Part shown: positions 25,801 through 33,353 of the stretch, in pieces
Numbering within the stretch: position 1 is the first letter of the stretch
Layout of the letters: each line of letters opens with the position of its first letter
Assembly (NCBI GenBank): GCA_017435365.1
Contig: JAFSFD010000035.1
Location: 1-64,000, forward strand
Source: Akkermansia sp.
Lineage (GTDB): Bacteria; Verrucomicrobiota; Verrucomicrobiia; Verrucomicrobiales; Akkermansiaceae
Direction of reading: 5' to 3'
Length of the DNA: 64,000 nt
Translations under genes and position numbers: made by a program
The notes under the pieces: generated by a model
Databases searched by the model: none
Told to the model about the DNA's origin: nothing
The model's input: only the letters and a program-made list of their open reading frames with translations

Positions 25801-27517
25801 AGCTGTTGATGATAAGTGCATCATCCGTCAGCGCATTGATGCTGAACCCCTCGGCTTCTATATCCGGATTAGTGGTATACCAATCCATGGAATTGCCGTT
25901 CATATCCAGCGTGCCGCCGTTGTAGCCGAAAGTAAAATCCCGTTCAATCTGGTTCTTATCGCTGATGACCACCTTTGCGCCACTGCTTGCCAGCACATTG
26001 TAGGCAGCATACCCGCCATCCGCGCGGTCAAGATAAGTGGTTCCCTTGCCACCCACTGCCAGCAGGATATTGTTATCCCCGCTGCCCTCGATATACAAAT
26101 CACCAGCGCCATTCTTGCGCCATTCGCGCATATACTGGGAATCGTTGGTCAGCTGCACGCGAACCTCCGCATCTTCATTGATGACGAAGCCGGCAGAATT
26201 GAGCATATAGTCGCCACCCTCCTCGTTCCTGATGGTGAAACTACCCTGGCTGAACTCCAGATAGCCCACACCGGTATCAACCGTTTCCCGAAGGATAATC
26301 TCATACGGGGCTGAGCTTGCTCCGCCCTTGAAAACCAGGTTATTGGTTCTTCCCAGACCATCAATACCGTTCATGTAGCCATTGCCGTAGGCATACCAGT
26401 TATCGTTATTTTTGACATCGGAAAGGTTCTTCCAGGTGTGGCTGCCGGAGTTCACCGCCAAGTGGCTGATGGTTTCCTCACCCAGCTCGATGGAGCCGGT
26501 ACCCCCGGCTACAGCATTCAGGTACGCTGTGCCGCTTGTGCTCATATCCACCTCAACATTGTGCAATGCCTGAATCTCGTTGGCATAATCCACTGCACCG
26601 TGCCCCACGTTGTATGTCGTGAAGTTACCGGCTCTCAGGGAGAAGAGGTATTCGTATCTTCCGGCCTCCTGGTTATAGACGTAGATGGGAGAACCGGAGT
26701 CACCACCCTGCGAATTGGTCGGCAAGGGTGATTTCTCGCTCACCCAGGAATCTTCCGGTTTCAGATTCCAGTCCGCAAAGATTAATCCTTCATCCGTGAT
26801 GGCAATGGCCCGGATAAAGTCAATACCACCGAGAATCGCCGTGTAGGGTGAACCCGCATCCACCAGGCCGTTTTGCTCAGTCCACACAACCACATTACCG
26901 GCAAAGGCGCGGTACATTTTCTGGCCTTCCAGCTGTTCCTTGATGTCGGGAATGCCGTTACTGTCCAAGTCCTGCTGCTCAGAGGCCACCCCACTATAAT
27001 TATGAGCCCCTACGACATCCGTGAAAATCTTATTCTGGCGGTATAAGGCCCAGTCAGCCTTGTTTCCCAGGTCTTTTTCCTGAATGTTGACCGTGCTGTA
27101 TTTGATACTGTGCTCGTTGCTTAACTGAGTAACACCAAAACTGGCATTAAACCCGGGATTGTGCGCCACGGTCACAATGTAATTTGCCCCGAATGCCGCA
27201 CCTGCACCATGGCACATCGTCCCTACCGGGCCAAAATCCACCGAGTTGGAGAAATCTATCATCCCCTGCGACTCCGGAATCACCCAGGTCACATCTCCAT
27301 TTGTCTTCTGAATGGCAATCCCACCGTCTCTATCGCGAATCGCCTGCAGCATCGAACTGATTCCGGACACTCGGAAACGCCCTTTGTTCTGCCCATAATC
27401 TGAATAGGTTCGCTTGGACATATCTTCATGCATGCCGCCGCCCCAGGCCGGGAAAACGGTGGCGGCACAGGCAAACAAAAGAATCTTGCGAAGCGCACAG
27501 GGAAGATGCAATTTCAT
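19820..27517 (-). CDS. Giant S6-type serine protease with autotransporter-like repeats and PEP-CTERM tail
   Basis: 2565 aa. A signal peptide (residues 1-26, KILLFACAATVFPAWG) is followed by a chymotrypsin-fold protease. The apparent triad is His119 (IVTVAHN), Asp155 (ADWALYR) and Ser274 (GGDSGSP), the arrangement of peptidase S6 (IgA1 protease/SPATE). A calcium-binding-like DLDSNGIPD is at 183-191. Residues about 350-2500 are beta-helix repeats with many LxLxGxNxFxG-type units like autotransporter-associated repeats. Instead of a beta-barrel the protein ends VPEPATTTLGLLALCG...RRRRK, a PEP-CTERM sorting signal. Secretion and cell-surface processing by an exosortase are inferred; no exosortase is in the window. 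A decayed paralog is at 2874-3202. Confidence 0.88.
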   Translation of the reverse strand: MKLHLPCALRKILLFACAATVFPAWGGGMHEDMSKRTYSDYGQNKGRFRVSGISSMLQAIRDRDGGIAIQKTNGDVTWVIPESQGMIDFSNSVDFGPVGTMCHGAGAAFGANYIVTVAHNPGFNASFGVTQLSNEHSIKYSTVNIQEKDLGNKADWALYRQNKIFTDVVGAHNYSGVASEQQDLDSNGIPDIKEQLEGQKMYRAFAGNVVVWTEQNGLVDAGSPYTAILGGIDFIRAIAITDEGLIFADWNLKPEDSWVSEKSPLPTNSQGGDSGSPIYVYNQEAGRYEYLFSLRAGNFTTYNVGHGAVDYANEIQALHNVEVDMSTSGTAYLNAVAGGTGSIELGEETISHLAVNSGSHTWKNLSDVKNNDNWYAYGNGYMNGIDGLGRTNNLVFKGGASSAPYEIILRETVDTGVGYLEFSQGSFTIRNEEGGDYMLNSAGFVINEDAEVRVQLTNDSQYMREWRKNGAGDLYIEGSGDNNILLAVGGKGTTYLDRADGGYAAYNVLASSGAKVVISDKNQIERDFTFGYNGGTLDMNGNSMDWYTTNPDIEAEGFSINALTDDALIINSSGTTVLNYKQSGNTTWKGSLKDSTGGSLSVVADMGAGSVWTMNSICTDLSQNAGSSFSVKSGTVVLSGINTEHGTGSVEYSDEIFFSEDDWHYADAKMNVTVENGAAFQLGTHARLLGDITVKGTYVMNEGVHHQMEYIEGGLLKEDTSQWAGYFGLQGNTVLDGGAMKVEFADKTTTAHTYTGNITGTGTVSVDAANSMLVLTGNNSFSGARSVVRGTLMVEDAAAAGSEKWLVGEQGAFAARNADGNAALQYIDGESTGVLALSQNQTSQIDVSEHDGLIIGALAGQTIQYGTLDTTEQLEASKGVWRLGGGGGNLVVNYHLTGDNMLVLGNEYTKGVVTLTNSRNDFTGGIDFAGSGVTLDYTSEAAIKHVTLNLRYGNRIAMSSLLGNILTESDGILLVNNASENLNLSNHAALFLGSKENLTYTGNITVSDNQAYRLSAGNGTLAIDSRLGGAHDLIVDAQGYSGGVVQLNNLSELSGNVTVMGYDRSKSEMQNGDITLKVTQDNVLDSVDTITLKAGGTLHIDNSTQNIGKLEMEEGSSLIGNRNNSGKTSTVYLEIDSIADIKGQINVDTVHRYGESTLELNNSMYPTGQKSNLQYSKLYVEEGDVRLTEQYSSIGNLYIRDNTLYLNGKSLSLGGVIAEDGAVIDASVAGSAIGGTGLVRAASGTVTMKNNGNDVTLAGNVGAMNGATLKLVGQGKWIFSGTSYNSSTGTLRVEDASQLEFSGGTKNTYTHYSAFRVMQGTLDLSQSITALVASSDKVSQHMTLDTIKLNGQNLTLKEKSKSASWIIGNLDSGNAADAVLTWEATCSNETSYQDRETSDVTQTVWVTNASRLILNGDNSFKGSVVAKRTANGSGYSSFVELAHNNALKNATLNMQGMQGAFMSLAVNTENAQVQGLNGDEYSHAYSGASSDIKLAAAPTGDGRNTLTITGSGSYEYKGSVHGLNIAMNGSGTQKFSGNSVEAQNIAALSGSLEFTHAPTVADTISIAQGATLKFADAYSLDEGVTLAMIAGESGASGTLEGGLLLNGGILQFDATVLNDQTPLLMAETDFGQAFTRQAISFGHYNELKQGSTYTLLSGNWAGREVILADDMPDYLSASQFAASADGLSVTIQFADSFHEWRDDMNVFAAGNTVLFRDSSYATTLDFEQPVTAGGIRIVNEETYTFTGQDVTLTGDLNVESGKLVLNNKVTAADYTAAEGEVEIAATGTLVLTDTQETTATVSNISGSGMLQLSLGTDYGNKLAVDEAFEGTTRIAQGNLTLTGSTFGNTLKLANGVNAQITAATTIDGNLELEGTTQVLQNSGNKLTVNGDVTGSNGTWERRGGGTLDINGSVSLAGFDTGSDSTTSNFNGTTEITTVTLDQSDITANFNGNATVGTLNPSGTNVTLGGTGKLSVGNFNLAGGKSVTIDGLSIVESAAQTRSWNNNTINLKNGASLDTRQSYYNHSSGTLTIGGSDANGTMYVKGLCLMPSDAGYAKSELNVSSGAHLIIAGETSGTTDSDFVLAVGGEQSQLSVGANKINVYGTLTSNAAMTLYRKAADVTIQNGGRLNLLEGLVLKGTAYNDWLGAMNANLQVQEGGQLYAAGGTQRDELLVNIASGATLGAIGKADSTVTFQNNMTLGTAGKDGTITVDTAATTADDNFLLTRSETMGVTVDMTGSLNLQGNTTVEVIGSGALRHKAALNKAAAIHVQEGASLAVDSSAGLETAVALNKGCLVLDTATASGSLSIADAATIHATGGRSTMSAAVTLTNDATVTYNVDADAILDATGGLSVVSSRGHLVKQGKGFLKVKNEADALTSIAVEAGSMNVYGTDTYDLNDLKILSESTLMLYEDDGSTEATVNVSGSATFAAGASLYANLVLSTGVNLDIAAGGLSMGSSVSLQEGVLLSDTVLARIHALSTGEHLTLFTGVDGLELSGVDYAALQETDAVLASSFFSNIGSDDYLIIYTGAAEGTLGIVRIVPEPATTTLGLLALCGLVARRRRK

Positions 27518-27661
27518 AGTTTTTTATCTGCAGTCGTACCATGCTATCAAATTCGGACTCCTCACATCAAGCAAAATTCGCATCGCCCCGGAATTTTAAT
27601 CCTTGCGGCATGTTTTCTCACCAAAATGAACGAAGATACCCCTTGACTGCGCACTTTAGGA

Positions 27662-27689
27662 TTGACTCTGCCGGCATATGGCTTAAAAT
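27662..27689 (+). promoter_or_regulatory. Promoter of mdh
   Basis: TTGACT (27662-27667), 16-nt spacer, TAAAAT (27684-27689); ten bases to the ATG at 27700. Confidence 0.75.
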
Positions 27690-27699
27690 ATCCCGCGTT

Positions 27700-28683
27700 A
27701 TGAAGAAACCCGTAACTGTGACCGTGACCGGCGCCGCCGGCAACATTTCCTATTCCCTTCTGTTCCGCATTGCAGCCGGTGAGATGCTGGGTGCTGATCA
27801 GCCCGTAATTCTGAAGCTCCTCGAAATCACCCCCTGCCTGGAGAAGCTCCAGGGTGTGGTGATGGAACTCGAGGACTGCGCCTTCCCGCTGGTGAAGGAA
27901 ATCGTGGCTACCGACGACCCCGCTGTGGCCTTCAAGGATGCCGACTGGTGCATGCTGGTGGGTTCCGTGCCGCGCAAGGCCGGTATGGAGCGCAAGGACC
28001 TGCTCTCCATCAACGGCAAGGTGTTCGTGGGCCAGGGCAAGGCCATTGCCGAGAACGCCGCCCCCGGCTGCCGCGTGTTCGTAGTGGGCAACCCCTGCAA
28101 CACCAACTGCCTCATCGCCCTTCACAACGCTACGGGCATGCCCAAGGAGAACTTCTTCGCCATGACCCAGCTCGATGAGTACCGCGCCAAGAGCCAGCTG
28201 GCTGCCAAGGCCGGTGTGCACGTGACCGAGGTGACCAACATGACCATCTGGGGCAACCACTCCGCCACCCAGTACCCGGACTTCACCAACGCCAGGATTG
28301 GTGGCAAGCCCGTGACCGAGGTCATCTCCGATATCGAATGGCTCAAGACTGACTTCATCAAGACCGTGCAGCAGCGCGGCGCCGCCATCATCCAGGCCCG
28401 CGGCCTTTCCTCCGCCGCTTCCGCAGCCAACGCTGCCCTGATGACCGTGAAGAACCTGACCACCCCCACCGCCGAAGGCGACTGGTTCTCCGTGGCTTCC
28501 TTCACCGACGGCACCAAGTACGGCCTGCCCGCCGGCATCATCTGCTCCCAGCCCACCCGCACCAATGCGGACGGCACCTACAGCATCGTTGAGGGTCTGC
28601 CCATCGACGAATTCTCCCGCGCCAAGATCGACGCCTCCTGCAAGGAGCTGCTCGAAGAGCGCGCCGAGGTGCTGGGCGAGTAA
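27700..28683 (+). CDS. mdh: Malate dehydrogenase
   Basis: 327 aa. The NAD-binding [15 protein letters not shown] near residue 11, the substrate arginine loop [15 protein letters not shown] near 88-102 and the active-site [12 protein letters not shown] (catalytic His, about residue 188) identify the group of malate dehydrogenases with length near 327 typical of many Gram-negative bacteria. It interconverts malate and oxaloacetate. The frame extends upstream to 27541, but the promoter ending at 27689 fixes the start at 27700. A hairpin at 28706-28740 follows. Confidence 0.95.
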   Translation: MKKPVTVTVTGAAGNISYSLLFRIAAGEMLGADQPVILKLLEITPCLEKLQGVVMELEDCAFPLVKEIVATDDPAVAFKDADWCMLVGSVPRKAGMERKDLLSINGKVFVGQGKAIAENAAPGCRVFVVGNPCNTNCLIALHNATGMPKENFFAMTQLDEYRAKSQLAAKAGVHVTEVTNMTIWGNHSATQYPDFTNARIGGKPVTEVISDIEWLKTDFIKTVQQRGAAIIQARGLSSAASAANAALMTVKNLTTPTAEGDWFSVASFTDGTKYGLPAGIICSQPTRTNADGTYSIVEGLPIDEFSRAKIDASCKELLEERAEVLGE

Positions 28684-28705
28684 AGATTCACCCCAATGAT
28701 CTTTT

Positions 28706-28740
28706 CACCCCTCCTTCCGCCCTGCAGAAGGAGGGGTGTT
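28706..28740 (+). terminator. Hairpin after mdh
   Basis: A 12-bp perfect stem (CACCCCTCCTTC / GAAGGAGGGGTG) with a 9-nt loop. The T tract is short (TT), so termination strength is uncertain. Confidence 0.55.
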
Positions 28741-28775
28741 ACGCGTAAAAAATCGGACCAGACAGAGCAAAAGGA

Positions 28776-28804
28776 TTGACAACCCCAGATGCTTATGGTG
28801 TAAT
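28776..28804 (+). promoter_or_regulatory. Promoter of a short intergenic transcript
   Basis: Consensus TTGACA (28776-28781), 17-nt spacer, TGTAAT (28799-28804; TAATAA overlaps it). Confidence 0.65.
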
Positions 28805-28810
28805 AACTCC

Positions 28811-28901
28811 GCAAGGAGGCAACGACTTGTCCGGCTGGTTACCGGTCTTTTCATTTAATATACGGCTGCCGGGCGCTCACGCGCCCGGCAGCCTGTTTTT
28901 T
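28811..28901 (+). ncRNA. Candidate small RNA or leader-peptide transcript of about 90 nt
   Basis: A transcript starting near 28811 would end at a very strong terminator: a 13-bp GC-rich stem at 28864-28893 (GGCTGCCGGGCGC / GCGCCCGGCAGCC, TCAC loop) followed by TGTTTTTT. The body includes AAGGAGG at about 28812-28818 and a TTG 8 bases later that could start a short peptide running into the terminator. No known RNA family is recognised. Confidence 0.5.
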
Positions 28902-28902
28902 C

Positions 28903-28931
28903 TTGACTAGCAGGAGAGATACTTTCATAAT
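28903..28931 (+). promoter_or_regulatory. Promoter of the 32-aa membrane peptide gene
   Basis: TTGACT (28903-28908), 17-nt spacer, CATAAT (28926-28931), starting directly after the preceding terminator. Confidence 0.6.
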
Positions 28932-28935
28932 CGCC

Positions 28936-28975
28936 ATGCCGCTTCGGCGGCAATGAAGCCGCCGGGCGGCTTTAT
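28936..28975 (+). promoter_or_regulatory. Attenuator-like leader with mutually exclusive hairpins
   Basis: Hairpin 1 at 28938-28951 (GCCGC-TTCG-GCGGC, a UUCG tetraloop) and hairpin 2 at 28956-28972 (AAGCCGC / GCGGCTT, then TATT). Arm 2 of the first can also pair with arm 1 of the second. A six-codon frame, ATGCCGCTTCGGCGGCAATGA, starts at 28936 near the predicted transcription start. Confidence 0.35.
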
Positions 28976-28979
28976 TAAA

Positions 28980-29078
28980 ATGAAAAGAAAGCCAACCTAT
29001 ACCGTAGTTGTGATAATCCTTGAGATTATCGAGTGTATTCTCAGCATTATTTACCTGATAACGCACCTGCTGCGGTGA
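28980..29078 (+). CDS. Small membrane protein, 32 aa
   Basis: A short gene with its own promoter (28903-28931) and hairpin end (29085-29116). It encodes a basic N-terminus (MKRKPTY) followed by one hydrophobic helix (VVVIILEIIECILSIIYLI) with two glutamates, ending HLLR. This single-span shape is typical of small regulatory membrane proteins and of type I toxins, but no known family is recognised. There is no clear Shine-Dalgarno; the hairpin leader lies just upstream. Confidence 0.5.
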   Translation: MKRKPTYTVVVIILEIIECILSIIYLITHLLR

Positions 29079-29084
29079 ATCCAA

Positions 29085-29116
29085 TACCCCGCCCAGGTTT
29101 CACCTCGGGCGGGGTA
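29085..29116 (+). terminator. Hairpin after the 32-aa gene
   Basis: TACCCCGCCC / GGGCGGGGTA with an inner AGGT/ACCT extension and a 3-nt loop; very stable, but only AATT follows. Confidence 0.5.
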
Positions 29117-29173
29117 ATTGGCATTCCGCCCTCACGCCTTGTGTCATGATGCCGCGGGAAACGCCATGGCAGC

Positions 29174-29202
29174 TTGACGCAGGCAAGGGGCTGTGTTACA
29201 TT
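29174..29202 (+). promoter_or_regulatory. Promoter of leuC-leuD
   Basis: TTGACG (29174-29179), 17-nt spacer, TACATT (29197-29202); 16 bases to ATG 29219. There is no room for a leucine leader-peptide attenuator. Confidence 0.65.
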
Positions 29203-29218
29203 TGAGCTAAACACGACT

Positions 29219-30631
29219 ATGGGTAAGACACTATACCGGAAAGTATGGGATGCGCACACGGCGGGCACGCTGCCGGACGGGCGCACGCAGCTGTTCATTG
29301 CCACCATGTACCTGCACGAGGTGACCTCGCCGCAGGCCTTTGCCATGCTGCGCGAGCTGGGGCTGCCGGTGCTGCACCCGGAGCGTCTCTTTGCCACGGT
29401 GGACCACATCATCCCCACGGATGACCAGTGCGAACCCTTTGCCGACCCCCGCGCCGCCGCCATGCTCAACGAGCTGCGCCGAAACTGCGCGGAGAACAAT
29501 ATCCGCCTGTTCGACCTGAACAGCGGCCGCCAGGGCATTGTACACATGGTCGGGCCGGAGCTGGGTATCACCCAGCCGGGCATGACCATCGTCTGCGGCG
29601 ATTCCCACACCGCCACCCACGGCGCCGTGGGCAGCATTGCCATGGGTATCGGCACCACCCAGGTGCGCGATGTGCTCGCCACCCAGACCCTGGCCATGAG
29701 CCCGCTGAAGGTGCGCAACGTGCGCGTGGAAGGCACCCTGCGCCCCGGCGTGACCGCCAAGGATGTGGCGCTGCACATCATCGGCAAGCTGGGGGCCAAC
29801 GGCGGCCTGGGCTATGCGTACGAGTTCGGCGGCAGCGCGATTGAGGCCATGGATATGGACGGCCGCCTGACCCTCTGCAACCTGGCTATCGAGGGCGCAG
29901 CCCGCTGCGGCTACATCAACCCGGATGAAACCACCTTCGAATACCTGAAGGGCCGTCCCTACGCCCCCAAGGGCGAGGCCTGGGATGCCGCCGTGGAACG
30001 CTGGAAGAGCTTTACCTCTGATGCCGATGCCGAGTACGACGACGTGGTCATCATCCCCGCCGAAGAAATCGAACCCACCGTGACCTGGGGTATTTCTCCC
30101 GATATGAACATCGGCGTGGGCGGCACCGTACCCTCCCCGGAACAGGCTCGCGACGAGGAAGGCCGCAAGGCCTACACCACCGCGCTGGAATACATGAAGC
30201 TCACCCCCGGCCAGCCCATCAAGGGGCTTCCGGTGGATGTGGTCTTCATCGGCTCCTGCACGAATGGCCACATCACCGACTTCCGTGCGGTGGCCCCCTA
30301 CCTGAAGGGCCGCAAGGTGAAGCCGGGCATCAAGGCGCTGGCGGTGCCGGGTTCCCAGATGACAGCCCTGCAGTGCGAGCAGGAAGGCATTGCGCAGATA
30401 TTCCGCGAGGCCGGCTTTGAGTGGCGCCTGCCCGGGTGCTCCATGTGCCTGGCTATGAATCCGGATAAGCTGGTGGGTGACCAGATCTGCGCCAGCACCA
30501 GCAACCGCAACTTCAAAGGCCGCCAGGGCAGCCCCACCGGGCGCACCCTGCTCATGAGCCCCATCATGGCCGCAGCCGCCGCCATCACCGGCACCGTGGC
30601 CGATGCCCGCGAAGTCTTCGATATCCAGTAA
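29219..30631 (+). CDS. leuC: 3-isopropylmalate dehydratase large subunit
   Basis: 470 aa, standard LeuC length. The [4Fe-4S] cysteines are in [12 protein letters not shown] (near residue 345) and [14 protein letters not shown] (near 405). With LeuD it isomerises 2- to 3-isopropylmalate in leucine synthesis. The start MGKTLYRK at 29219 is usual for LeuC; the open frame to 29174 begins within the -35 box. leuD follows 24 bases after the stop. Confidence 0.95.
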   Translation: MGKTLYRKVWDAHTAGTLPDGRTQLFIATMYLHEVTSPQAFAMLRELGLPVLHPERLFATVDHIIPTDDQCEPFADPRAAAMLNELRRNCAENNIRLFDLNSGRQGIVHMVGPELGITQPGMTIVCGDSHTATHGAVGSIAMGIGTTQVRDVLATQTLAMSPLKVRNVRVEGTLRPGVTAKDVALHIIGKLGANGGLGYAYEFGGSAIEAMDMDGRLTLCNLAIEGAARCGYINPDETTFEYLKGRPYAPKGEAWDAAVERWKSFTSDADAEYDDVVIIPAEEIEPTVTWGISPDMNIGVGGTVPSPEQARDEEGRKAYTTALEYMKLTPGQPIKGLPVDVVFIGSCTNGHITDFRAVAPYLKGRKVKPGIKALAVPGSQMTALQCEQEGIAQIFREAGFEWRLPGCSMCLAMNPDKLVGDQICASTSNRNFKGRQGSPTGRTLLMSPIMAAAAAITGTVADAREVFDIQ

Positions 30632-30655
30632 CCCTCCCATCCCCCTTTCACACAC

Positions 30656-31261
30656 ATGCCTCTTACCAAGATTATCAGCATCAGCGGCAAGGCCGTTCCC
30701 GTGGCCGGGGCGGATATGGATACCGACCGCATCATCCCCGCCCGCTTCCTCAAGTGCATCACCTTCGATGAGCTGGCCGGCACCATGTTCTACGACGAGC
30801 GCTTCAATGCCGATGGTTCCTCCAAGGGCCACCCCATTGATGCGCCCCAGCATGCCGGTGCCACCATCATCCTGGGTGGCGAGAACTTCGGCTGCGGCTC
30901 CTCACGCGAGCACGCCCCGCAGGCCATCAAGCGCAGCGGTATCCAGGCCATTGTGGCTGAAACCTTTGCCGAAATCTTCTTCGGCAACAGCAGCGGCATA
31001 GGCCTGCCCTGTGTGCGCGCCAGCCGCGAGGACCTGGCTCGCGCCATGGAAATCACCACCACCGCCCCGGATACCCAGTGGACGGTTGACTTGGAAAGCA
31101 TGACCCTGAGCTGCGCCACCGCCAGCTTCCCCATCAGCATGCCTGCCGAGCCGCGCGAGGCACTCATGCAGGGCAAGTGGGACGCCGTGGTAGAGCTCAT
31201 GAACGCCCCGGAGGCCGTGGCCGCCCTGGCCGCCGCCCTGCCCGCCCCCAGCTGCAAATAA
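30656..31261 (+). CDS. leuD: 3-isopropylmalate dehydratase small subunit
   Basis: 201 aa. The swivel-domain motifs DMDTDRIIPARFLK and GENFGCGSSREHAPQA are present, and the length is usual. It forms the LeuCD dehydratase. The next gene starts 22 bases downstream. Confidence 0.95.
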   Translation: MPLTKIISISGKAVPVAGADMDTDRIIPARFLKCITFDELAGTMFYDERFNADGSSKGHPIDAPQHAGATIILGGENFGCGSSREHAPQAIKRSGIQAIVAETFAEIFFGNSSGIGLPCVRASREDLARAMEITTTAPDTQWTVDLESMTLSCATASFPISMPAEPREALMQGKWDAVVELMNAPEAVAALAAALPAPSCK

Positions 31262-31283
31262 AAGAGTTTCAATCATCGTCTCT

Positions 31284-32396
31284 ATGCTCGCCCTTATCAC
31301 ACCCCTCATCGCACGCGGTGTTATCGACAACACCACGCAGGGGGTGACGCACCTCACCTTCTGGGGGGTGGATGAGGGCGAGCCGATTGATTTCATTCTG
31401 GAAGGCAACTGCCTGCGCGATATTGCCGGCTGCCGGGTCACCTTCACGAACCGCCAGTGCACCAGCGCCCTGAAAGAGGAGCACCCGGTGCTGAAGCAGC
31501 TGCGCAGCCACTCTCAGGGCCATGTGCAGATGGGGGATATCACCCTCTCCCGCCGCGTGCCGGAGGAAGATAACCGCCGCGCGCTCTGCAATGAGCTCTC
31601 CATCGAGCTCTTTGTGCAGCGCGATACCCGCCTGCTGGTTGAGACCGCGGATTTCGACTACGATATTTCGCTGCCCCAGTGGGACATGAGCTGGCAGGAG
31701 GCCAACACGCAGGCCTTCCTGAACATGGAGGCCCTGCGCGACCATGTGGCGTACAATGTGGCCCGCTTCCAGGGGGCTGCCCTGCTCCTCATACACGAGG
31801 AAAAGCTGCCCAGCTGCTCGTGGGATGCCCGCCTGAACCGGGCCGAGGCCTATATGGCCATCCACCCGACCATCCGCGCCAAATACCGCTACGAGGCCAA
31901 TGGCCAGATGTCGGAGGCCTACGTCATGGACCGCACCGACCTGCTCAACCAGATGGCGGCAGAGGACGAGGCCCACATGCCGCCGGAGGGTGATAACGAC
32001 CGCCCCTGGGACGTGCTGGACTTCGTGCTGCCAGACCACGCCAAGGCGGTGAAGGGAGCCATGCACCACCCGCTCTTCCAGGAGACCTCGCGGCTGACGG
32101 CCCTGGTGCAGAAACACATCATGGTGCGGGAAAACGCTGGCAAACCGGAGGCGGAGGAATTCGTCAAGCGCTACGCCGGGGTTGTTTCCTACATTCTGGC
32201 CACCATCTTGCTGACGCGCCAGTCCTCCTTCCCGGTGGATCTGGCCTGCCGCCGCGTGCAGCTCTCGCAGAAGCTCATTCAGGAACTCTGCGCCCGCAGC
32301 CACCGCGTGAACCAGGAGATTGCCAACCTCTTCTGCGAGGCCGCCGGGCTCCTCATCAGCAAGCTGGAGGATTTTGCCGCCACCTTCCACCCCTGA
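31284..32396 (+). CDS. Unknown protein in the leuCD operon
   Basis: A 370-aa soluble protein without signal peptide. Not recognised. The N-terminal third is beta-rich (HLTFWGVDEGEPIDF). The rest is helical with many charged residues and a C-terminal helix bundle (RRVQLSQKLIQELCARSH). The position, 22 bases after leuD and 16 before the DeoR-type gene, implies cotranscription. Nothing points to a catalytic site. Confidence 0.7.
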   Translation: MLALITPLIARGVIDNTTQGVTHLTFWGVDEGEPIDFILEGNCLRDIAGCRVTFTNRQCTSALKEEHPVLKQLRSHSQGHVQMGDITLSRRVPEEDNRRALCNELSIELFVQRDTRLLVETADFDYDISLPQWDMSWQEANTQAFLNMEALRDHVAYNVARFQGAALLLIHEEKLPSCSWDARLNRAEAYMAIHPTIRAKYRYEANGQMSEAYVMDRTDLLNQMAAEDEAHMPPEGDNDRPWDVLDFVLPDHAKAVKGAMHHPLFQETSRLTALVQKHIMVRENAGKPEAEEFVKRYAGVVSYILATILLTRQSSFPVDLACRRVQLSQKLIQELCARSHRVNQEIANLFCEAAGLLISKLEDFAATFHP

Positions 32397-32412
32397 TTCT
32401 GACGCTGCCGCC

Positions 32413-33183
32413 ATGTATGTAGCCCAGGAAAGACGCGCCTACATCCTGCGGATTCTGCAACAACGCGGCAGCATCCGCTCCTCTGCCCTGGCCCGCGAGC
32501 TCGGCGTGACGGATGAAACCATCCGCACCGACCTGGTGGACATGCAGGCACAGGGGCTGCTGCAGCGCGTGCACGGCGGGGCCAGGTACATCCTGCCCAC
32601 CCCGGGGAGCGATTCCTCCCCCCGCCCGGACTGCCAGCTGGCCGCCCTGGCCGCTCAGCACATCGAGCCGGGCATGAGCATCTACCTGGATTCCGACCCG
32701 CTGGCGCTTGTCTTTGTTTCCCAGCTGGGGGAGAAGCCCTGCACCCTGCTGACCAACTCGCCGGAGCTGCTCACCACGCTCTGCGCCACCCCGCTGCCGC
32801 ACCGGATTATCTGCCTGGGCGGTGAACTGGATAAGGATTGCGGCGTGCTGGACAGCCAGGCCGCTCTGGATTCGCTGTCCGGCGGGCACCGGCCGGATGC
32901 AGCCCTGCTCATTCCCCCCGCCCTGCGCAGCGATGTGGCGGCCTACCGCCACCCCCTGCGCACCACCTGGGCCCGCACCGCCACCGAAACCGCCGGCAAA
33001 ACCATTCTCATGGTGCCCGCCCTCGCGCTGCAGGCCCACGCCCCGCATATCTTCCCCCTGCCCGGAGGCTGCACCATCATCACTGAAAACAACCTCCCCC
33101 CCGGCTTCACCCACCCCAGGCTCGAACTCATCCCCTACATCTCGGCCGAGGATTTGCAGCAGAATACCGGCTTTGATTACTGA
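32413..33183 (+). CDS. DeoR-family transcriptional regulator
   Basis: 256 aa. The N-terminal winged helix-turn-helix has RRAYILRILQQRGSIRSSALARELGVTDETIRTDL, split here as RRAYILRILQQRG then SALARELGVTDETIRTDL, followed by the DeoR linker QRVHGGA. The sensor domain (residues 75-250) has the expected D-S-DP loop (YLDSDP) and LLTNSPELL. DeoR proteins usually sense sugar phosphates. It ends the leuCD transcript; a link to the fucose genes 12-20 kb away is possible but unproven. Confidence 0.85.
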   Translation: MYVAQERRAYILRILQQRGSIRSSALARELGVTDETIRTDLVDMQAQGLLQRVHGGARYILPTPGSDSSPRPDCQLAALAAQHIEPGMSIYLDSDPLALVFVSQLGEKPCTLLTNSPELLTTLCATPLPHRIICLGGELDKDCGVLDSQAALDSLSGGHRPDAALLIPPALRSDVAAYRHPLRTTWARTATETAGKTILMVPALALQAHAPHIFPLPGGCTIITENNLPPGFTHPRLELIPYISAEDLQQNTGFDY

Positions 33184-33353
33184 TGGGACTTCCCGTCATC
33201 TCGCTGCAGGCGAAATTCTCTCCTCAAAGCGGAAGTTCTCTCTATTTTTCGCAGAAAAATAGATTATTCCTACATACCGTCAGTATTGATAATCAGCGAA
33301 AATTGGGTAAAGAAGGCGCCTCATCTTTCGCCTGCGCCGAGATAATTGGTGTT

